Of a DNA stretch of 64,000 nucleotides, positions 1-9,200 are shown in pieces (the stretch's first letter is position 1; each line of letters opens with the position of its first letter). The stretch covers positions 3,718,300 to 3,782,299 of the forward strand of contig NC_014501.1 in NCBI RefSeq assembly GCF_000147335.1, in the 5' to 3' direction. The notes below the pieces were generated by a model that was not told the origin of the DNA, did no database searches, and saw only the letters and a program-made list of their open reading frames with translations. The DNA is from Gloeothece verrucosa PCC 7822. GTDB lineage: Bacteria; Cyanobacteriota; Cyanobacteriia; Cyanobacteriales; Microcystaceae. The position numbers were made by a program, and so were the translations under genes.

Positions 1-531
1 TTAATACCAGAAAGTGGAGACATACAAGTTGATGGGGTATCGGTCTACAATAATCTTCGTTCCTGGCAAAATTTAGTTGGCTATATACCCCAGTCCATTT
101 TTCTCTTAGATGACACTATTGAGAAAAATATTGCTTTTGGTGTTCCTAACAAGTTAATCGATCAAGATAGATTATTTAAAGCGATAAAAGCCGCTCAACT
201 TGAAGAGGTCGTTGAACAATTACCCAAAGGGATTAAAACAGAAATCGGTGAACGAGGAGTAAGACTATCAGGCGGACAACGTCAACGCATAGGAATTGCT
301 CGTGCCCTTTACCATGAGCGAGAAATTCTCGTCTTAGATGAGGCCACTTCTGCACTAGATAACGAAACCGAACGTCTTGTTACTGAGGCGATTAAATCCC
401 TAGCTGGAAGCAAAACTTTGATTATTATTGCCCACCGACTGACTACGGTTGAACATTGCAATCGTATTTATATGCTTAATAAGGGTAGTATCGTTAAGTC
501 AGGTAGTTACCAAGAAGTTGTCACATCCTAA
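1..531 (+). CDS. ABC exporter ATP-binding domain (3' part of gene)
   Basis: This is the C-terminal 176 residues of an ABC transporter whose start lies outside the window. Visible parts are the Q-loop (GYIPQ), the signature LSGGQRQR at fragment residues 89-96, Walker B ILVLDE at 109-114 followed by ATSALD, and the switch histidine in AHR at about 145. This set is typical of MsbA/HlyB-type exporters with fused membrane and ATPase domains. The fusion itself cannot be seen here. The next genes handle glycans, so export of a lipid-linked sugar or polysaccharide is a reasonable inference, but the substrate is unknown. Confidence 0.9.
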   Translation, partial: LIPESGDIQVDGVSVYNNLRSWQNLVGYIPQSIFLLDDTIEKNIAFGVPNKLIDQDRLFKAIKAAQLEEVVEQLPKGIKTEIGERGVRLSGGQRQRIGIARALYHEREILVLDEATSALDNETERLVTEAIKSLAGSKTLIIIAHRLTTVEHCNRIYMLNKGSIVKSGSYQEVVTS

Positions 532-585
532 CAAGCTCCTATTTAGGGAAAAACCCCTAACAGATTGGCAAACAAAGATAAAAGT

Positions 586-611
586 AAGTAGGTGGATCGA
601 ACCGCCTACTT
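586..611 (-). terminator. Hairpin downstream of the glycosyltransferase gene
   Basis: A 10-bp stem (one G-T pair) closes a 6-base loop between the convergent exporter and glycosyltransferase genes. Read on the minus strand the stem is followed by a T-rich run (ACTTTTATC), as expected for an intrinsic terminator of the glycosyltransferase. A weaker hairpin (ttaggg/ccctaa) lies at 543-560 and could serve the exporter gene. Confidence 0.55.
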
Positions 612-661
612 ATCAAAAATTGAGGAATTTGTAATCCTAAGACATCGCTCAACAGAAATAT

Positions 662-1993
662 TTACTGAGTTTTAATTAGCTCGGATGGGACTCCATTATT
701 AACTGTGTTGAGGGTTTCTTTAATTATAGATTGAAATCCATTCGTGGAATATTCTTTAACTACCTTAGCTTGTCCCTTCTCGGCCATTTTTATACATAAT
801 TCTGGTTCTTTCAAAAGTTGGATACAGTGATTAATAAATTCTGTTTCATTCTCAGCAACTAAGAGATATTCTCCATTTTGTAACGTTTCGTAGCCATTGT
901 GAGCATGGGAAGTAATAATCGCAGTTCGTCCATAAAAAAGAGACTCTACAACTTTGATTTTTGTCCCACCCCCTTCAAAAATTGGCACAATCGTAAAAGT
1001 ACATTGTTCATATTCCTCGGCTAGATTCTCAACAAAACCTACCACTTCTACGCCCGGAATTTGACCAATAACAGATTCTATCTTTTCCCATCCTCCTGAC
1101 CCTACTATCCGCAGTTTGGCTTGAGCCACTACCCCATGAATTTTTGGCCAACAGTGCTTAACAAATCTTAACATAGCTTCACGATTGACCCGATGACCGT
1201 AAGTTCCTACAAAGAGGATTACTGGCGAGTTTGACTGTTTAAAAGACGGTACAACTAGATTTGAGATACTGAACTGATAAGGAATGTTGGGAAGCAATGA
1301 AACTGAAGGATGATTGATTCTACGAGCATCATTTTCATTAGTTACCCAAATATGCTTACATTTTTCAATTAATGGCGGCATAATTTCCTCTATTTGTCGC
1401 AGTTGTCTAGTAATTAGCGGACGCAATAAAGGATTTAAATTCGGCTGATTCAACCGAGAGCGAAAAACGCTATCATCTAAATCATCAATGTCGAGTAATA
1501 TGGGAATAGTATTCTGATTAAAAACTCCAGAACGCGCAGTGGGTCGTAAATATCTGCCCACGATGAAATCGTAATTATTTTTATTGATTAAATCAGTAAC
1601 TAAAGACAGGACTTGTGGGTCCGCTTGATATTCGATGCTACGTTCTCCGAAAACTGTTGCTATTTGATCCACTAACTTAGGTGATAAAGGTCGAACCCAC
1701 CGCCATTTTCCAAATTGCCCCCGTTCTAAATGTTCAATTAGATTGATTGAGTTGGCATCTGGAAAAAATTTTTTGAGAAAGGGTAAGTAGCCTTTACCTA
1801 CTATAACAACATCCACCTTTCCTAGAACCAGAAGACTTTGATAAATAAGGAGGGTCCGTTGACCCCCTCCTGTGGTATCCAAGCAAGCATAGCTAGGAGC
1901 AATCAGTAAAAATTTTTTAGATTTGTCTGTAGAATACATAAAAACTATATTGAAGGGTTTGACCAATTTTAAATTCAAAATTTTTTGATTCAA
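662..1993 (-). CDS. Glycosyltransferase, GT-B fold (GT4-like)
   Basis: This protein of about 440 residues probably transfers a sugar from a nucleotide-sugar to a cell-surface glycan. The N-terminal Rossmann half contains a glycine-rich patch (TGGGQRT, about 41-47). The C-terminal half has the GT-B donor-site pattern EGGGTKIKVVESL from about residue 340, followed by GRTAIIT. No signal peptide or membrane segment is evident, so it should act at the cytoplasmic face. The full frame begins with TTG; an ATG 18 codons in (ending at 1939) is an equally good start, and neither has a clear ribosome-binding site. The neighbours (pyruvyl transferase, sulfotransferase, exporter) support a polysaccharide role. 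Donor and acceptor are unknown. Confidence 0.85.
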   Translation of the reverse strand: MNQKILNLKLVKPFNIVFMYSTDKSKKFLLIAPSYACLDTTGGGQRTLLIYQSLLVLGKVDVVIVGKGYLPFLKKFFPDANSINLIEHLERGQFGKWRWVRPLSPKLVDQIATVFGERSIEYQADPQVLSLVTDLINKNNYDFIVGRYLRPTARSGVFNQNTIPILLDIDDLDDSVFRSRLNQPNLNPLLRPLITRQLRQIEEIMPPLIEKCKHIWVTNENDARRINHPSVSLLPNIPYQFSISNLVVPSFKQSNSPVILFVGTYGHRVNREAMLRFVKHCWPKIHGVVAQAKLRIVGSGGWEKIESVIGQIPGVEVVGFVENLAEEYEQCTFTIVPIFEGGGTKIKVVESLFYGRTAIITSHAHNGYETLQNGEYLLVAENETEFINHCIQLLKEPELCIKMAEKGQAKVVKEYSTNGFQSIIKETLNTVNNGVPSELIKTQ

Positions 1994-2501
1994 GCAGAAA
2001 CATTATTGAGCTTTAATTAATAAATTTCGCGCCAAAATAACCCCTGAATACTGAATAAAATTCAGGAGTGTTCAGTTCTACGCGCGGTCAACCTGCTAGA
2101 AGTTAAATTTTGAATTGACTCATGATAATATCTTCAATTCTCTAAAGAAATTGAGTGATAACGCTTAGTAAATTAAGTGCCATCTTAGACTAGCTAGATA
2201 GTAATGTCTACTATCTTAGGTTAGATAAATGACGACAAGGCTCTAGGGAAATGCAAGGTTTGAATTGAAATAAAGTCTCTAGGTATTAATTGAATAAATT
2301 TGACTTGATTAATTGTATATGGTAGAGTGGCTATCAAAGTTCACGGTTTTTCAAGTAATACTAAATCAAATTTTCAAAACCCCTTTACAGTTTTTGATTT
2401 TGCCTATTATCTGTTGTCTTTTTCGATAAAAGGGTTATCTAAAGCCGATTTAGTATAATTTATGTATTTTTTTATCCTTTGAGCATTAATTAAGTTAAAT
2501 A
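1994..2501. other. Gene-free divergent intergenic region
   Basis: This AT-rich region lies between two divergently transcribed glycan genes, so it should hold both promoters. A 7-bp hairpin (cctgaat/attcagg) lies at 2043-2066, and an inverted-repeat element occupies its right half. No open frame that looks coding was seen. Confidence 0.6.
2358..2456. repeat. Inverted-repeat element, 10-bp termini, about 99 bp
   Basis: The perfect termini atactaaatc and gatttagtat bracket about 79 bases that hold an imperfect inner inverted repeat (aaaacccctttac versus aaaagggttat). Size and symmetry resemble a small non-coding MITE-like or palindromic repeat. It ends 45 bases before the pyruvyl transferase start and could influence its transcription. 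No other copy was seen in this window. Confidence 0.5.
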
Positions 2502-3776
2502 ATGAAAGAATTTGTTAAACGGCTACTCAAGCCCATTATCTCTATTTTTCTGTTTATATACATTGCTTGGCTGCGTTTGAGAGGGCGTTTTTTCAACCCT
2601 AGAACCAGTCCATCTGTATTAATTTTGCCGCCTGCTGAACCCGGTAGTCTAGGGGATGAAGCATTAGTCACTGGGCTGTTAACCTTATTAGAAGATAAAG
2701 GGATTAAAAAAATTGGCTTAGTTTCCTATAAGCCAGAACTTCAGTGGGAAATTTATCGGTTGGAAACTTACAGCTTTGAACTTAGACATCATTTTTTAGG
2801 AGGCTATCTAGGTTCCCTAATTGCTCCATTTTACTTTCTTAATGCTGTACATCAATACCAAAAATTTTATTGTATTGGTGCCGATGTAATGGACGGCTAT
2901 TATTCGCTTAAAGACTCTCTTCAACGAATCAATTTTGTGGATCTAGCTACTCGTTTAGGAATAGAAGCCGCTCTGGTTAGCTTTAGTTTCAATGACCGAC
3001 AAAAACCCGAAATTATAGAAGCCTTAAATAAACTCCCTTTAGATGTACGAATCTGTGTCAGAGACCCAGTTTCTTATGAAAGATTAAGTAAACTATTACA
3101 ACGACCGATTGCACTTGTCGCCGATTTAGCTTTTCTTTTACCCCCGGTTCAAGATTCGCCAACTGTTCTAACAGTAGGGCAATGGATTAAGGAACAGCGT
3201 AGTAACAATAAAGTTATCCTCGGAATTAACGCTAATTATAAATTAGTGGAAAGCCTTAAATTGAAAACCTTGGATGATCTTATTAAAATATATGTCACTA
3301 CTCTGGTAGAACTAAAGAGTAAAAATGCTGATTTTAGCTTTGTTTTAATTCCCCATGATTTTCGAGATACTCAAGGCATGAAAAGTGACGTGGGCTTGGC
3401 TAAAGGGATTTATCAAGCACTTCCACAAGACCTTCAGTCTAACTGTTTTATCGTCCCTAGTCCTTGTAGTGCCAGTGAAATCAAGGGAATTTGTCGTCAA
3501 TTAGATATGGTGGTCAGTGGGAGAATGCACCTTGCCATTGCTAGTTTAGGACAAGGGATTCCAGCCGCTTGTATTACTTATCAAGGTAAGTTTGAAGGAT
3601 TATTTAAGCACTTAGAGCTTGAAGGAATGACTCTTGAACCTGAAAAAGTTCTTCAGCCAGAAAAATTAGTCCAATTTTTGATGCCTTTAATAGCAAAAAG
3701 AGAGGAAATGAGTCAATATATTCAAGCTAAATTACCAAAAATCAAAAAACTATCTGAGGCGAATTTAGGCGAGTAG
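2502..3776 (+). CDS. Polysaccharide pyruvyl transferase family protein
   Basis: At 424 residues this matches the CsaB/WcaK-type family, which transfers pyruvate from phosphoenolpyruvate to a sugar hydroxyl as a ketal. Family marks are the N-terminal glycine loop PGSLGDEALVTG (about 47-58) and the C-terminal VSGRMHLAIASLGQGIPA block from about 338, where the SGRMH histidine is near the active site. A hydrophobic stretch at 10-25 could anchor the N-terminus to the membrane. It starts a run of same-strand genes with the sulfotransferase and two FGE-like genes, which points to modification of a secreted or surface polysaccharide. The exact sugar is unknown. Confidence 0.85.
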   Translation: MKEFVKRLLKPIISIFLFIYIAWLRLRGRFFNPRTSPSVLILPPAEPGSLGDEALVTGLLTLLEDKGIKKIGLVSYKPELQWEIYRLETYSFELRHHFLGGYLGSLIAPFYFLNAVHQYQKFYCIGADVMDGYYSLKDSLQRINFVDLATRLGIEAALVSFSFNDRQKPEIIEALNKLPLDVRICVRDPVSYERLSKLLQRPIALVADLAFLLPPVQDSPTVLTVGQWIKEQRSNNKVILGINANYKLVESLKLKTLDDLIKIYVTTLVELKSKNADFSFVLIPHDFRDTQGMKSDVGLAKGIYQALPQDLQSNCFIVPSPCSASEIKGICRQLDMVVSGRMHLAIASLGQGIPAACITYQGKFEGLFKHLELEGMTLEPEKVLQPEKLVQFLMPLIAKREEMSQYIQAKLPKIKKLSEANLGE

Positions 3777-3848
3777 CCAGATGATTGATTCAAGAAAAAA
3801 AAAATGATAATATTTTTATGTTATCTGACTTGAATCTACACAATTTAT

Positions 3849-4709
3849 ATGGATTATACACCAATTTTAGTGACAGGATGTTCTCGCTCTGGCAGCACTT
3901 GGGTTGGAGAAAGTATTGGTTTAAATAAAAAATTACGGTACATTTATGAACCGTTTAATATTGATATTAAATCCCCAAATAGACTCAAATTCCCTTTTCA
4001 GTTTATGTATATTAATGAGGAGAATGGAGCAGAATATTACCAACCTATACAGAAATTGCTAACCACTATCCCTTTGAAGGAACGTTTGGCGAATTTTGGT
4101 CAAGGTAAGCAGCGGCCACTGCTAAAAGATCCATTAGCCGTCTTTTCGGCTCCCTGGTTAAACAAGCAATTTCAAGCAAAAGTTGTCGTGACCATTCGCC
4201 ATCCTGCCTCGATAGTCAGTAGCCGAAAAAAACTAGGCTGGCGTTTTAATTTCAAAAATTTTCTGCAACAATCACTCCTGATGCAAGATTATTTAGAGCC
4301 TTTGAGGAGTGATTTAGAGTCCCTTACAAAGCGAGACAGAGATATCATTGATGAATCAATTATGCTTTGGAAAGTAATATATTACGTCGTCGACATCTAT
4401 CGTCATAATCATCCCGATTGGCTATTTATTCGTCATGAAGATATTTGTGCTGATCCACTCGCTGCCTTTAAACAGATATTTGCTTATTTAAACATAACGG
4501 TAAGCGACTCGATTTGTCAAAGTATTTTAGATAGCACTTCTGAGAAAAACCCTACTGAAATACCGACAGCAACCCAGCACAATCTCCGTCGCAACAGTCG
4601 CAGCGTTAGTGAACTGTGGAAAAGCCGTCTGTCAGCAACTGAAATTCAACGTGTTCGCCAAGAAACAGGAGAATTAGCTGATAAATTTTATTCTGAAGCA
4701 GAATGGTAA
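3849..4709 (+). CDS. PAPS-dependent sulfotransferase
   Basis: The 286-residue protein should transfer sulfate from 3'-phosphoadenosine-5'-phosphosulfate to an acceptor, probably a glycan. The 5'-phosphosulfate loop reads TGCSRSGSTWVGE (about 9-21). The 3'-phosphate-binding region is VVVTIRHPASIVSSRKK (about 112-128), with the Arg and Ser spacing typical of the family. There is no signal peptide, so action is cytoplasmic before export. It lies 72 bases after the pyruvyl transferase and 73 before the first FGE-like gene, on the same strand. Sulfated exopolysaccharides are well known in cyanobacteria; assigning this gene to one is an inference from context. Confidence 0.88.
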   Translation: MDYTPILVTGCSRSGSTWVGESIGLNKKLRYIYEPFNIDIKSPNRLKFPFQFMYINEENGAEYYQPIQKLLTTIPLKERLANFGQGKQRPLLKDPLAVFSAPWLNKQFQAKVVVTIRHPASIVSSRKKLGWRFNFKNFLQQSLLMQDYLEPLRSDLESLTKRDRDIIDESIMLWKVIYYVVDIYRHNHPDWLFIRHEDICADPLAAFKQIFAYLNITVSDSICQSILDSTSEKNPTEIPTATQHNLRRNSRSVSELWKSRLSATEIQRVRQETGELADKFYSEAEW

Positions 4710-4782
4710 CTTAAATTAATGACAATTTTCGCTTCTCACATTTGAAAACAAATTATTTTACAGAGAGAAAAAAACAGATCCT

Positions 4783-5658
4783 ATGCTGGAATTTGTTCTT
4801 GTAGATAATCCGAATAATCCCCCTGATCTAAAAACTCAATCAGGTCAAGTTAACTACATTTTTGAAATAAGTAAATATCAAATAACCAACGCTAATTACG
4901 CTGAATTTTTAAATGCAGTAGCTGTTTATTCTGATGCTTACCAACTCTATAACATTAATATGGAAAGAGGACTGTTTGGCGGCATCAAACGTACATCTTC
5001 TCATGACGGCTATGTATATGAGCCTTTGGAAGGTTATGCTGATTTGCCAGTCGTTTATGTCTCTTGGTTTGATGCGGCTCGTTTTTGTAATTGGTTACAC
5101 TTTGGCAAACCCAAAAAAGGAGAATCCGTTTTGGGGACAACTGAAGGCAATGCTGAAATAGGAGCCTACAACACTTCTTTAATGACTGGTAAGCGTGGTA
5201 TTCAATTAGTTGAAACCCATAATCCTCAAGCTAAATACTGGATACCTACCTTAGATGAATGGAATAAAGCCGCCTATTTTGATCCATCCAAAGATGGTCA
5301 AGGAGGTTATTGGCTTTATCCAACCAAAAGCGATACAAAACCAAAAGCCGTTCCCCCTCCGGGCGATGAAAATTCGGCTAACTATTATGACTTTCAATGG
5401 GCCGCTCCTGAAACCTATTTAACCCCTGTTGGGAGCTATAAATATAGCAGTAGTTACTATGGAACTTATGATCAAGGCGGTAATGTTCACGAGTGGGTAG
5501 AAACATCTCTTTATAAGAAAACACATCGCTGGATAAGGGGAGGAGGCGCAACCAATTATGATCTTGCTCTCTCAAGGTTAAATGTTGACTCAGAGTATCC
5601 TGACCATAAACTCTACATTTTTGGCTTTAGAGTTGCGAAAAAACCAGATATTGTTTAA
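4783..5658 (+). CDS. SUMF1/FGE-sulfatase-domain protein, copy 1
   Basis: At 291 residues this consists almost entirely of the fold shared by formylglycine-generating enzyme, EgtB and related proteins. Visible blocks are EISKYQITNANYAEFLNAV near the N-terminus, VVYVSWFDAARFCNWL in the middle, WIPTLDEWNKAAYFD, and the C-terminal YDQGGNVHEWVE and RGGGATNY stretches. The C-terminal region lacks the cysteine pair of true formylglycine-generating enzymes, so that reaction is unlikely. There is no signal peptide. It is a close paralogue of the next gene. The substrate is unknown, and no sulfatase gene is in view. Confidence 0.85.
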   Translation: MLEFVLVDNPNNPPDLKTQSGQVNYIFEISKYQITNANYAEFLNAVAVYSDAYQLYNINMERGLFGGIKRTSSHDGYVYEPLEGYADLPVVYVSWFDAARFCNWLHFGKPKKGESVLGTTEGNAEIGAYNTSLMTGKRGIQLVETHNPQAKYWIPTLDEWNKAAYFDPSKDGQGGYWLYPTKSDTKPKAVPPPGDENSANYYDFQWAAPETYLTPVGSYKYSSSYYGTYDQGGNVHEWVETSLYKKTHRWIRGGGATNYDLALSRLNVDSEYPDHKLYIFGFRVAKKPDIV

Positions 5659-5697
5659 TTTAATCCTTATTGTTCAATAGTAAAGTAGCAAGAAAAA

Positions 5698-6714
5698 ATG
5701 GAATTTGTACTCATTAGCGATCCCGGTAATCAACGAGACTCAAAATTTAAATTTGGATATGTTCCTTATCTGTATGAAATCGGTAAATATGAAGTCACCA
5801 ATCAAGATTATGCACAATTCTTAAATGCTGTGGCTCAAAGCGACGATCCTTATTCTTTATACCACCCCAATATGGCGACAGGTTTGTTTGGGGGAATTGA
5901 CAGATCGTTTGAAGCTGGAAAATATACTTATTTGGCTAAAAAGGGATGGGAAAAAAAACCTGTGGTTTATATTTCTTGGTATGATTTAGCTCGTCTAGCT
6001 AATTGGTATCATTACGGAAAACCCTGTACAGGACGCTCAGAATTAGGAACAACCGAAGGGACACAAAATCAGGGAGCATACGATACCGGTTTTTTCCCAA
6101 AACACGCTCAAGATTTTGTCGATTATGGAAAACTTCCTTTTGGGAGAAATAAAAAAGCTCTATACTGGATTCCTAATGAAGAGGAATGGTATAAAGCCGC
6201 TTACTACGATCCCACCATAAAAGACAAGAGACAGTATTGGGATTACCCAGTTAAAACCAATAAACTTCCGAATAACTCTGAACCTCCTGGCGATCAATTT
6301 TCAATTAACTTTTTTAGAGAAACTTTTGCCATAGGAAAACCGGATTTTTTAACTGATGTAGATGCTTATCCGTTGGCCTGTAGTTATTATGGTGTGTATG
6401 ATCTAGGGGGAAATGTATGGGAATGGCTAGAGAATTGGCGGCTGCAATACCGAGGATCAGAGAAAGTTAGGGGATTGCGCGGCGGTTCTGCTACTTATAG
6501 TGAAATAGGTCTTCACGCTCGCAATACCGATCCGGGGAATCCTTCTCATGAGAAATTTCTTTGGGGAGGAAGACTGGCTAGAGCGCATCTAACGCCTAGC
6601 GGCGAGACAATTTATTCCGATAGTTCTTACACAAAATTCAAATGGTATCGAAAAAGAATCATCTCCTCTTTGGCAGCCATCGTCAAGAAAACTCTCCGCA
6701 GAAATAAGAATTAA
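5698..6714 (+). CDS. SUMF1/FGE-sulfatase-domain protein, copy 2
   Basis: This is a paralogue of the preceding gene with the same block order: YEIGKYEVTNQDYAQFLNAV, VVYISWYDLARLANWYHYG, YWIPNEEEWYKAAYYDP, YDLGGNVWEWLENW and LRGGSATYSE. At 338 residues it is longer, with a basic tail after about residue 300 (YRKRIISSLAAIVKKTLRRN) that could form an amphipathic membrane-binding helix. The catalytic cysteines of formylglycine-generating enzyme are absent from the C-terminal part here too. The 39-base gap to copy 1 suggests tandem duplication and co-transcription. It may be a hydroxylase or oxidase-like tailoring enzyme, or a purely binding fold; the sequence alone does not decide. Confidence 0.85.
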   Translation: MEFVLISDPGNQRDSKFKFGYVPYLYEIGKYEVTNQDYAQFLNAVAQSDDPYSLYHPNMATGLFGGIDRSFEAGKYTYLAKKGWEKKPVVYISWYDLARLANWYHYGKPCTGRSELGTTEGTQNQGAYDTGFFPKHAQDFVDYGKLPFGRNKKALYWIPNEEEWYKAAYYDPTIKDKRQYWDYPVKTNKLPNNSEPPGDQFSINFFRETFAIGKPDFLTDVDAYPLACSYYGVYDLGGNVWEWLENWRLQYRGSEKVRGLRGGSATYSEIGLHARNTDPGNPSHEKFLWGGRLARAHLTPSGETIYSDSSYTKFKWYRKRIISSLAAIVKKTLRRNKN

Positions 6715-7866
6715 CTAATCACTAATAGCCACTCTAATTTCCCGCCATAAATTCTCATATTGTTTCTCAACGGAAGCCGGAAGAGGTTTAATAAAATCGC
6801 TTTTCTCTAAAATATTTTTATCAATTAATAATAAAGGATTATCCCGAATTGCCTGGGGTAAATTTTCTGGTGCAAGCTCAAGAATAACTGGCGAAACCGC
6901 ATCAGTAAATAGAGAAATTTCTTTGGCTGACTTAGACTGCCAACAAAAATTAATCCAATCTTGCACGAATTTTGAGGGCTTTATCACCGCCGCCGGTTTA
7001 ACCCAAATATCAGCCCATAAAGCCGTCCCTGATTGGGGAACTACTGCGGCTATATCTCGGTAATTTTTTAGGAGTGGGATAATTTCATGAGACCAGCCAA
7101 CCGCTAACCAAGTATCTCCTAAAATTAAAGGTTCTAAATAATGATCAGAACTATAAAATTTTGCTTGTTTATTGAGAGCAACTAAGTCTGATTTAAGATT
7201 AGGAATTTGATTAATATTGTCCGAGTTGTAGGAATACCCTAACTTTTTAAGGGTTAAGCCAATGACTTCTCGCGGCTGGTCTAATAAAGAAATGCGATTA
7301 CGAACATCTTCTCGCCAAAGATCACCCCAATCTTTCGGTTCCCAACCTAATTTTTTTAAATTATCTTTCCGATAAGCGATCATCGTCGTTCCCCAACGAT
7401 AGGGCGCTCCCCAAATTTTTCCTTGTTGAGAAACCATTCCTTGCTCATCACGGCGCACAATTTCTTGCCAACGAGGCGGCAACTGTTGCCATTTTAAATC
7501 TCCTTCTAAAGGACTAATTAATTTTTGCTCAATCGCTGTGGCTAACCAACTATCTCCTAATGTGACTAAATCCGGGACCGGAGCCGGTTTTTTATTGATA
7601 AAAGGTAGCCCGGAATTTTTATTGGGTTTTGACAAGTCTTTGGCTTGCCAAGTTTGTAGTAACTTTAATAGAGTTTTTAATTGAGATTCTAAAGTAAAAA
7701 TTGATTTACTTGAGATCGAAGACCTAAAGTCCCCTATTAATTGAGAAGGGATAGAATTATCGAGTAATAACACTCTAAAAGCCGCTTCATCTGAATTACA
7801 TCCTGTTAAGATTTGGGCTAAGGCTACAGTGCCAACAGCTAATAAAAAAGAACGACGACGAACCAT
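6715..7866 (-). CDS. Extracellular solute-binding lipoprotein, PotD-like
   Basis: At 383 residues this has a signal peptide combining a twin-arginine-like stretch (RRRSFLLA) with a lipobox ending in LTGC, so it is probably exported by Tat and lipid-anchored. The body resembles periplasmic binding proteins of the polyamine/iron class, with WGAPYRWGTTMIAYRKDNL in the middle and WGDLW shortly after. No permease or ATPase lies next to it, so it may serve a transporter elsewhere. Its stop abuts the end of the second FGE-like gene tail-to-tail. The ATG start has no strong ribosome-binding site. The ligand is unknown. Confidence 0.8.
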   Translation of the reverse strand: MVRRRSFLLAVGTVALAQILTGCNSDEAAFRVLLLDNSIPSQLIGDFRSSISSKSIFTLESQLKTLLKLLQTWQAKDLSKPNKNSGLPFINKKPAPVPDLVTLGDSWLATAIEQKLISPLEGDLKWQQLPPRWQEIVRRDEQGMVSQQGKIWGAPYRWGTTMIAYRKDNLKKLGWEPKDWGDLWREDVRNRISLLDQPREVIGLTLKKLGYSYNSDNINQIPNLKSDLVALNKQAKFYSSDHYLEPLILGDTWLAVGWSHEIIPLLKNYRDIAAVVPQSGTALWADIWVKPAAVIKPSKFVQDWINFCWQSKSAKEISLFTDAVSPVILELAPENLPQAIRDNPLLLIDKNILEKSDFIKPLPASVEKQYENLWREIRVAISD

Positions 7867-8039
7867 AGTACCTGATGAATTGTTTAATCTAGGATCTAGC
7901 TTACTAAAAAAACAGTTGAAACTAAGCTTAGGTAAATCTAACTAAATATTTTCAGGAAGTTTTAAGTAAAATTAAGACTAATGAAGTAATCGTTAAATGT
8001 TTCAGGAATTGTTACATTTGATCGACAGTTCACTCTAGG

Positions 8040-8480
8040 ATGGAAGAAAAGGATTTTTTGAGGCCAAGTAATCAGAACATGAGCGCACTACAAAAACAAA
8101 TTATCGACCTCAATAGTAAGGTTGATCAACTTCATGAAGTGGTAGAACGCTTAAGTGAGCAAATTGCTACCTTAGCGACTCAACAAGCACCGCCCCCTCC
8201 TAACCCAGACCCTAAAGATAATGAACCAATCAACATCAGTATTGTTGAGCCAATGATTAGTTCAGAGTCTATCCAGGAAGTCTCTTGTTCATCAGTCATG
8301 GCTCACAAAGATATTATTGAGGATCAAAACACTAGCAACACGGGTGGCTATGCTTACTACAGCGAAACCTATCTACCACCAGAGATACAAATTCGACGGC
8401 TAACAGCCCAATTAACGGCAGCTTATAATCGCATTGCCGTTTTAGAAGAACAATTATTAGCTCGTCGCATTCACCATTAG
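8040..8480 (+). CDS. Hypothetical coiled-coil protein
   Basis: I do not recognise a family for this 146-residue protein. Residues about 14-50 form a likely coiled coil (LQKQIIDLNSKVDQLHEVVE) followed by a proline-rich break (APPPPNPDPKD). The C-terminal 35 residues form a second helix with regular leucines (IRRLTAQLTAAYNRIAVLEE). It has no signal peptide or membrane segment and is divergent from the solute-binding gene with 173 bases between them. A second methionine at codon 14 is an alternative start. A scaffold or oligomerisation role is possible, but nothing specific can be claimed. Confidence 0.65.
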   Translation: MEEKDFLRPSNQNMSALQKQIIDLNSKVDQLHEVVERLSEQIATLATQQAPPPPNPDPKDNEPINISIVEPMISSESIQEVSCSSVMAHKDIIEDQNTSNTGGYAYYSETYLPPEIQIRRLTAQLTAAYNRIAVLEEQLLARRIHH

Positions 8481-8515
8481 GAGGCTCAACCATACCTCAT
8501 CGATAACGATAAGGA

Positions 8516-9178
8516 TTAATTGCTTTGAGGATTGCTGCTTGGAGCGTTGGGAACACCCGGCACACTAGAATTTCCACCATTTAAGCCTTCTGGGAAAGAT
8601 GAGGGTGATTGTTGTTGTCCGTAATTGTAAGATCCACTAGGAAGATTAGTTCCTGAAGGGAAAGAATTTTGATTTGGCGTTGTTGGATTCAAAGACCCCC
8701 CCTCGCCCGGTAAAGTGGCTAAAGCTACCCGATCCCCTCCCACTTTCTTCAACATATCCAGCACTTGCACCACATCATTGTAGCTGACATCTTTGGAAGC
8801 ATGGAGGACTAATCGCCCTTGGGGATTATATTGATGATAGTTTTTAATGGCTTCTTCTAGCTGATTGGGCGTGACTAATTGTTTTTCTACATACAGTTGA
8901 CCAACGCTATCTAGACTAACCACCAACATTTCCCGCATTTCAGTGGTTCCTGATGTCGCTTTTGGCAAATCTAACCCGATGGCCTGCTGTCGGGAAAGCC
9001 CTACGGCTCCTAAAATAAAAAATGTCAAAATGCAGAAAATAACATCAATCAAAGGCACAATATTGACTTGTACCTCCCCTCCTCCGTGAGAGGCATCTTG
9101 CCATACTCTGATCGGCCGTGGATGGGTGTGGCGAACTTGGGAACGTGTAGTTTTGTTGTTGTTAAAGGTGTCTGTCAT
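8516..9178 (-). CDS. exbD: ExbD/TolR-type biopolymer transport protein
   Basis: The 220-residue protein is the ExbD-like partner of a proton-driven energising complex in the cytoplasmic membrane. It has a short cytoplasmic N-terminus, one membrane helix (VNIVPLIDVIFCILTFFILG) carrying the conserved aspartate in PLIDV, and the periplasmic domain ending near ALATLPGE. The last 60 residues are low-complexity Ser/Pro/Asn/Gly and longer than usual. It follows exbB with a 22-base gap, so the pair is an operon. It would power a TonB-type outer-membrane receptor for siderophores or similar ligands; no receptor or TonB lies in the window. Confidence 0.9.
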   Translation of the reverse strand: MTDTFNNNKTTRSQVRHTHPRPIRVWQDASHGGGEVQVNIVPLIDVIFCILTFFILGAVGLSRQQAIGLDLPKATSGTTEMREMLVVSLDSVGQLYVEKQLVTPNQLEEAIKNYHQYNPQGRLVLHASKDVSYNDVVQVLDMLKKVGGDRVALATLPGEGGSLNPTTPNQNSFPSGTNLPSGSYNYGQQQSPSSFPEGLNGGNSSVPGVPNAPSSNPQSN

Positions 9179-9200
9179 CGGATTTCTGTATAAACTTGGA

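Noticed and set aside
1994..2357. Possible small gene in the left part of the 508-base gap
   Set aside because: All frames are short, AT-biased and lack a ribosome-binding site; only hairpins and repeats were supported.
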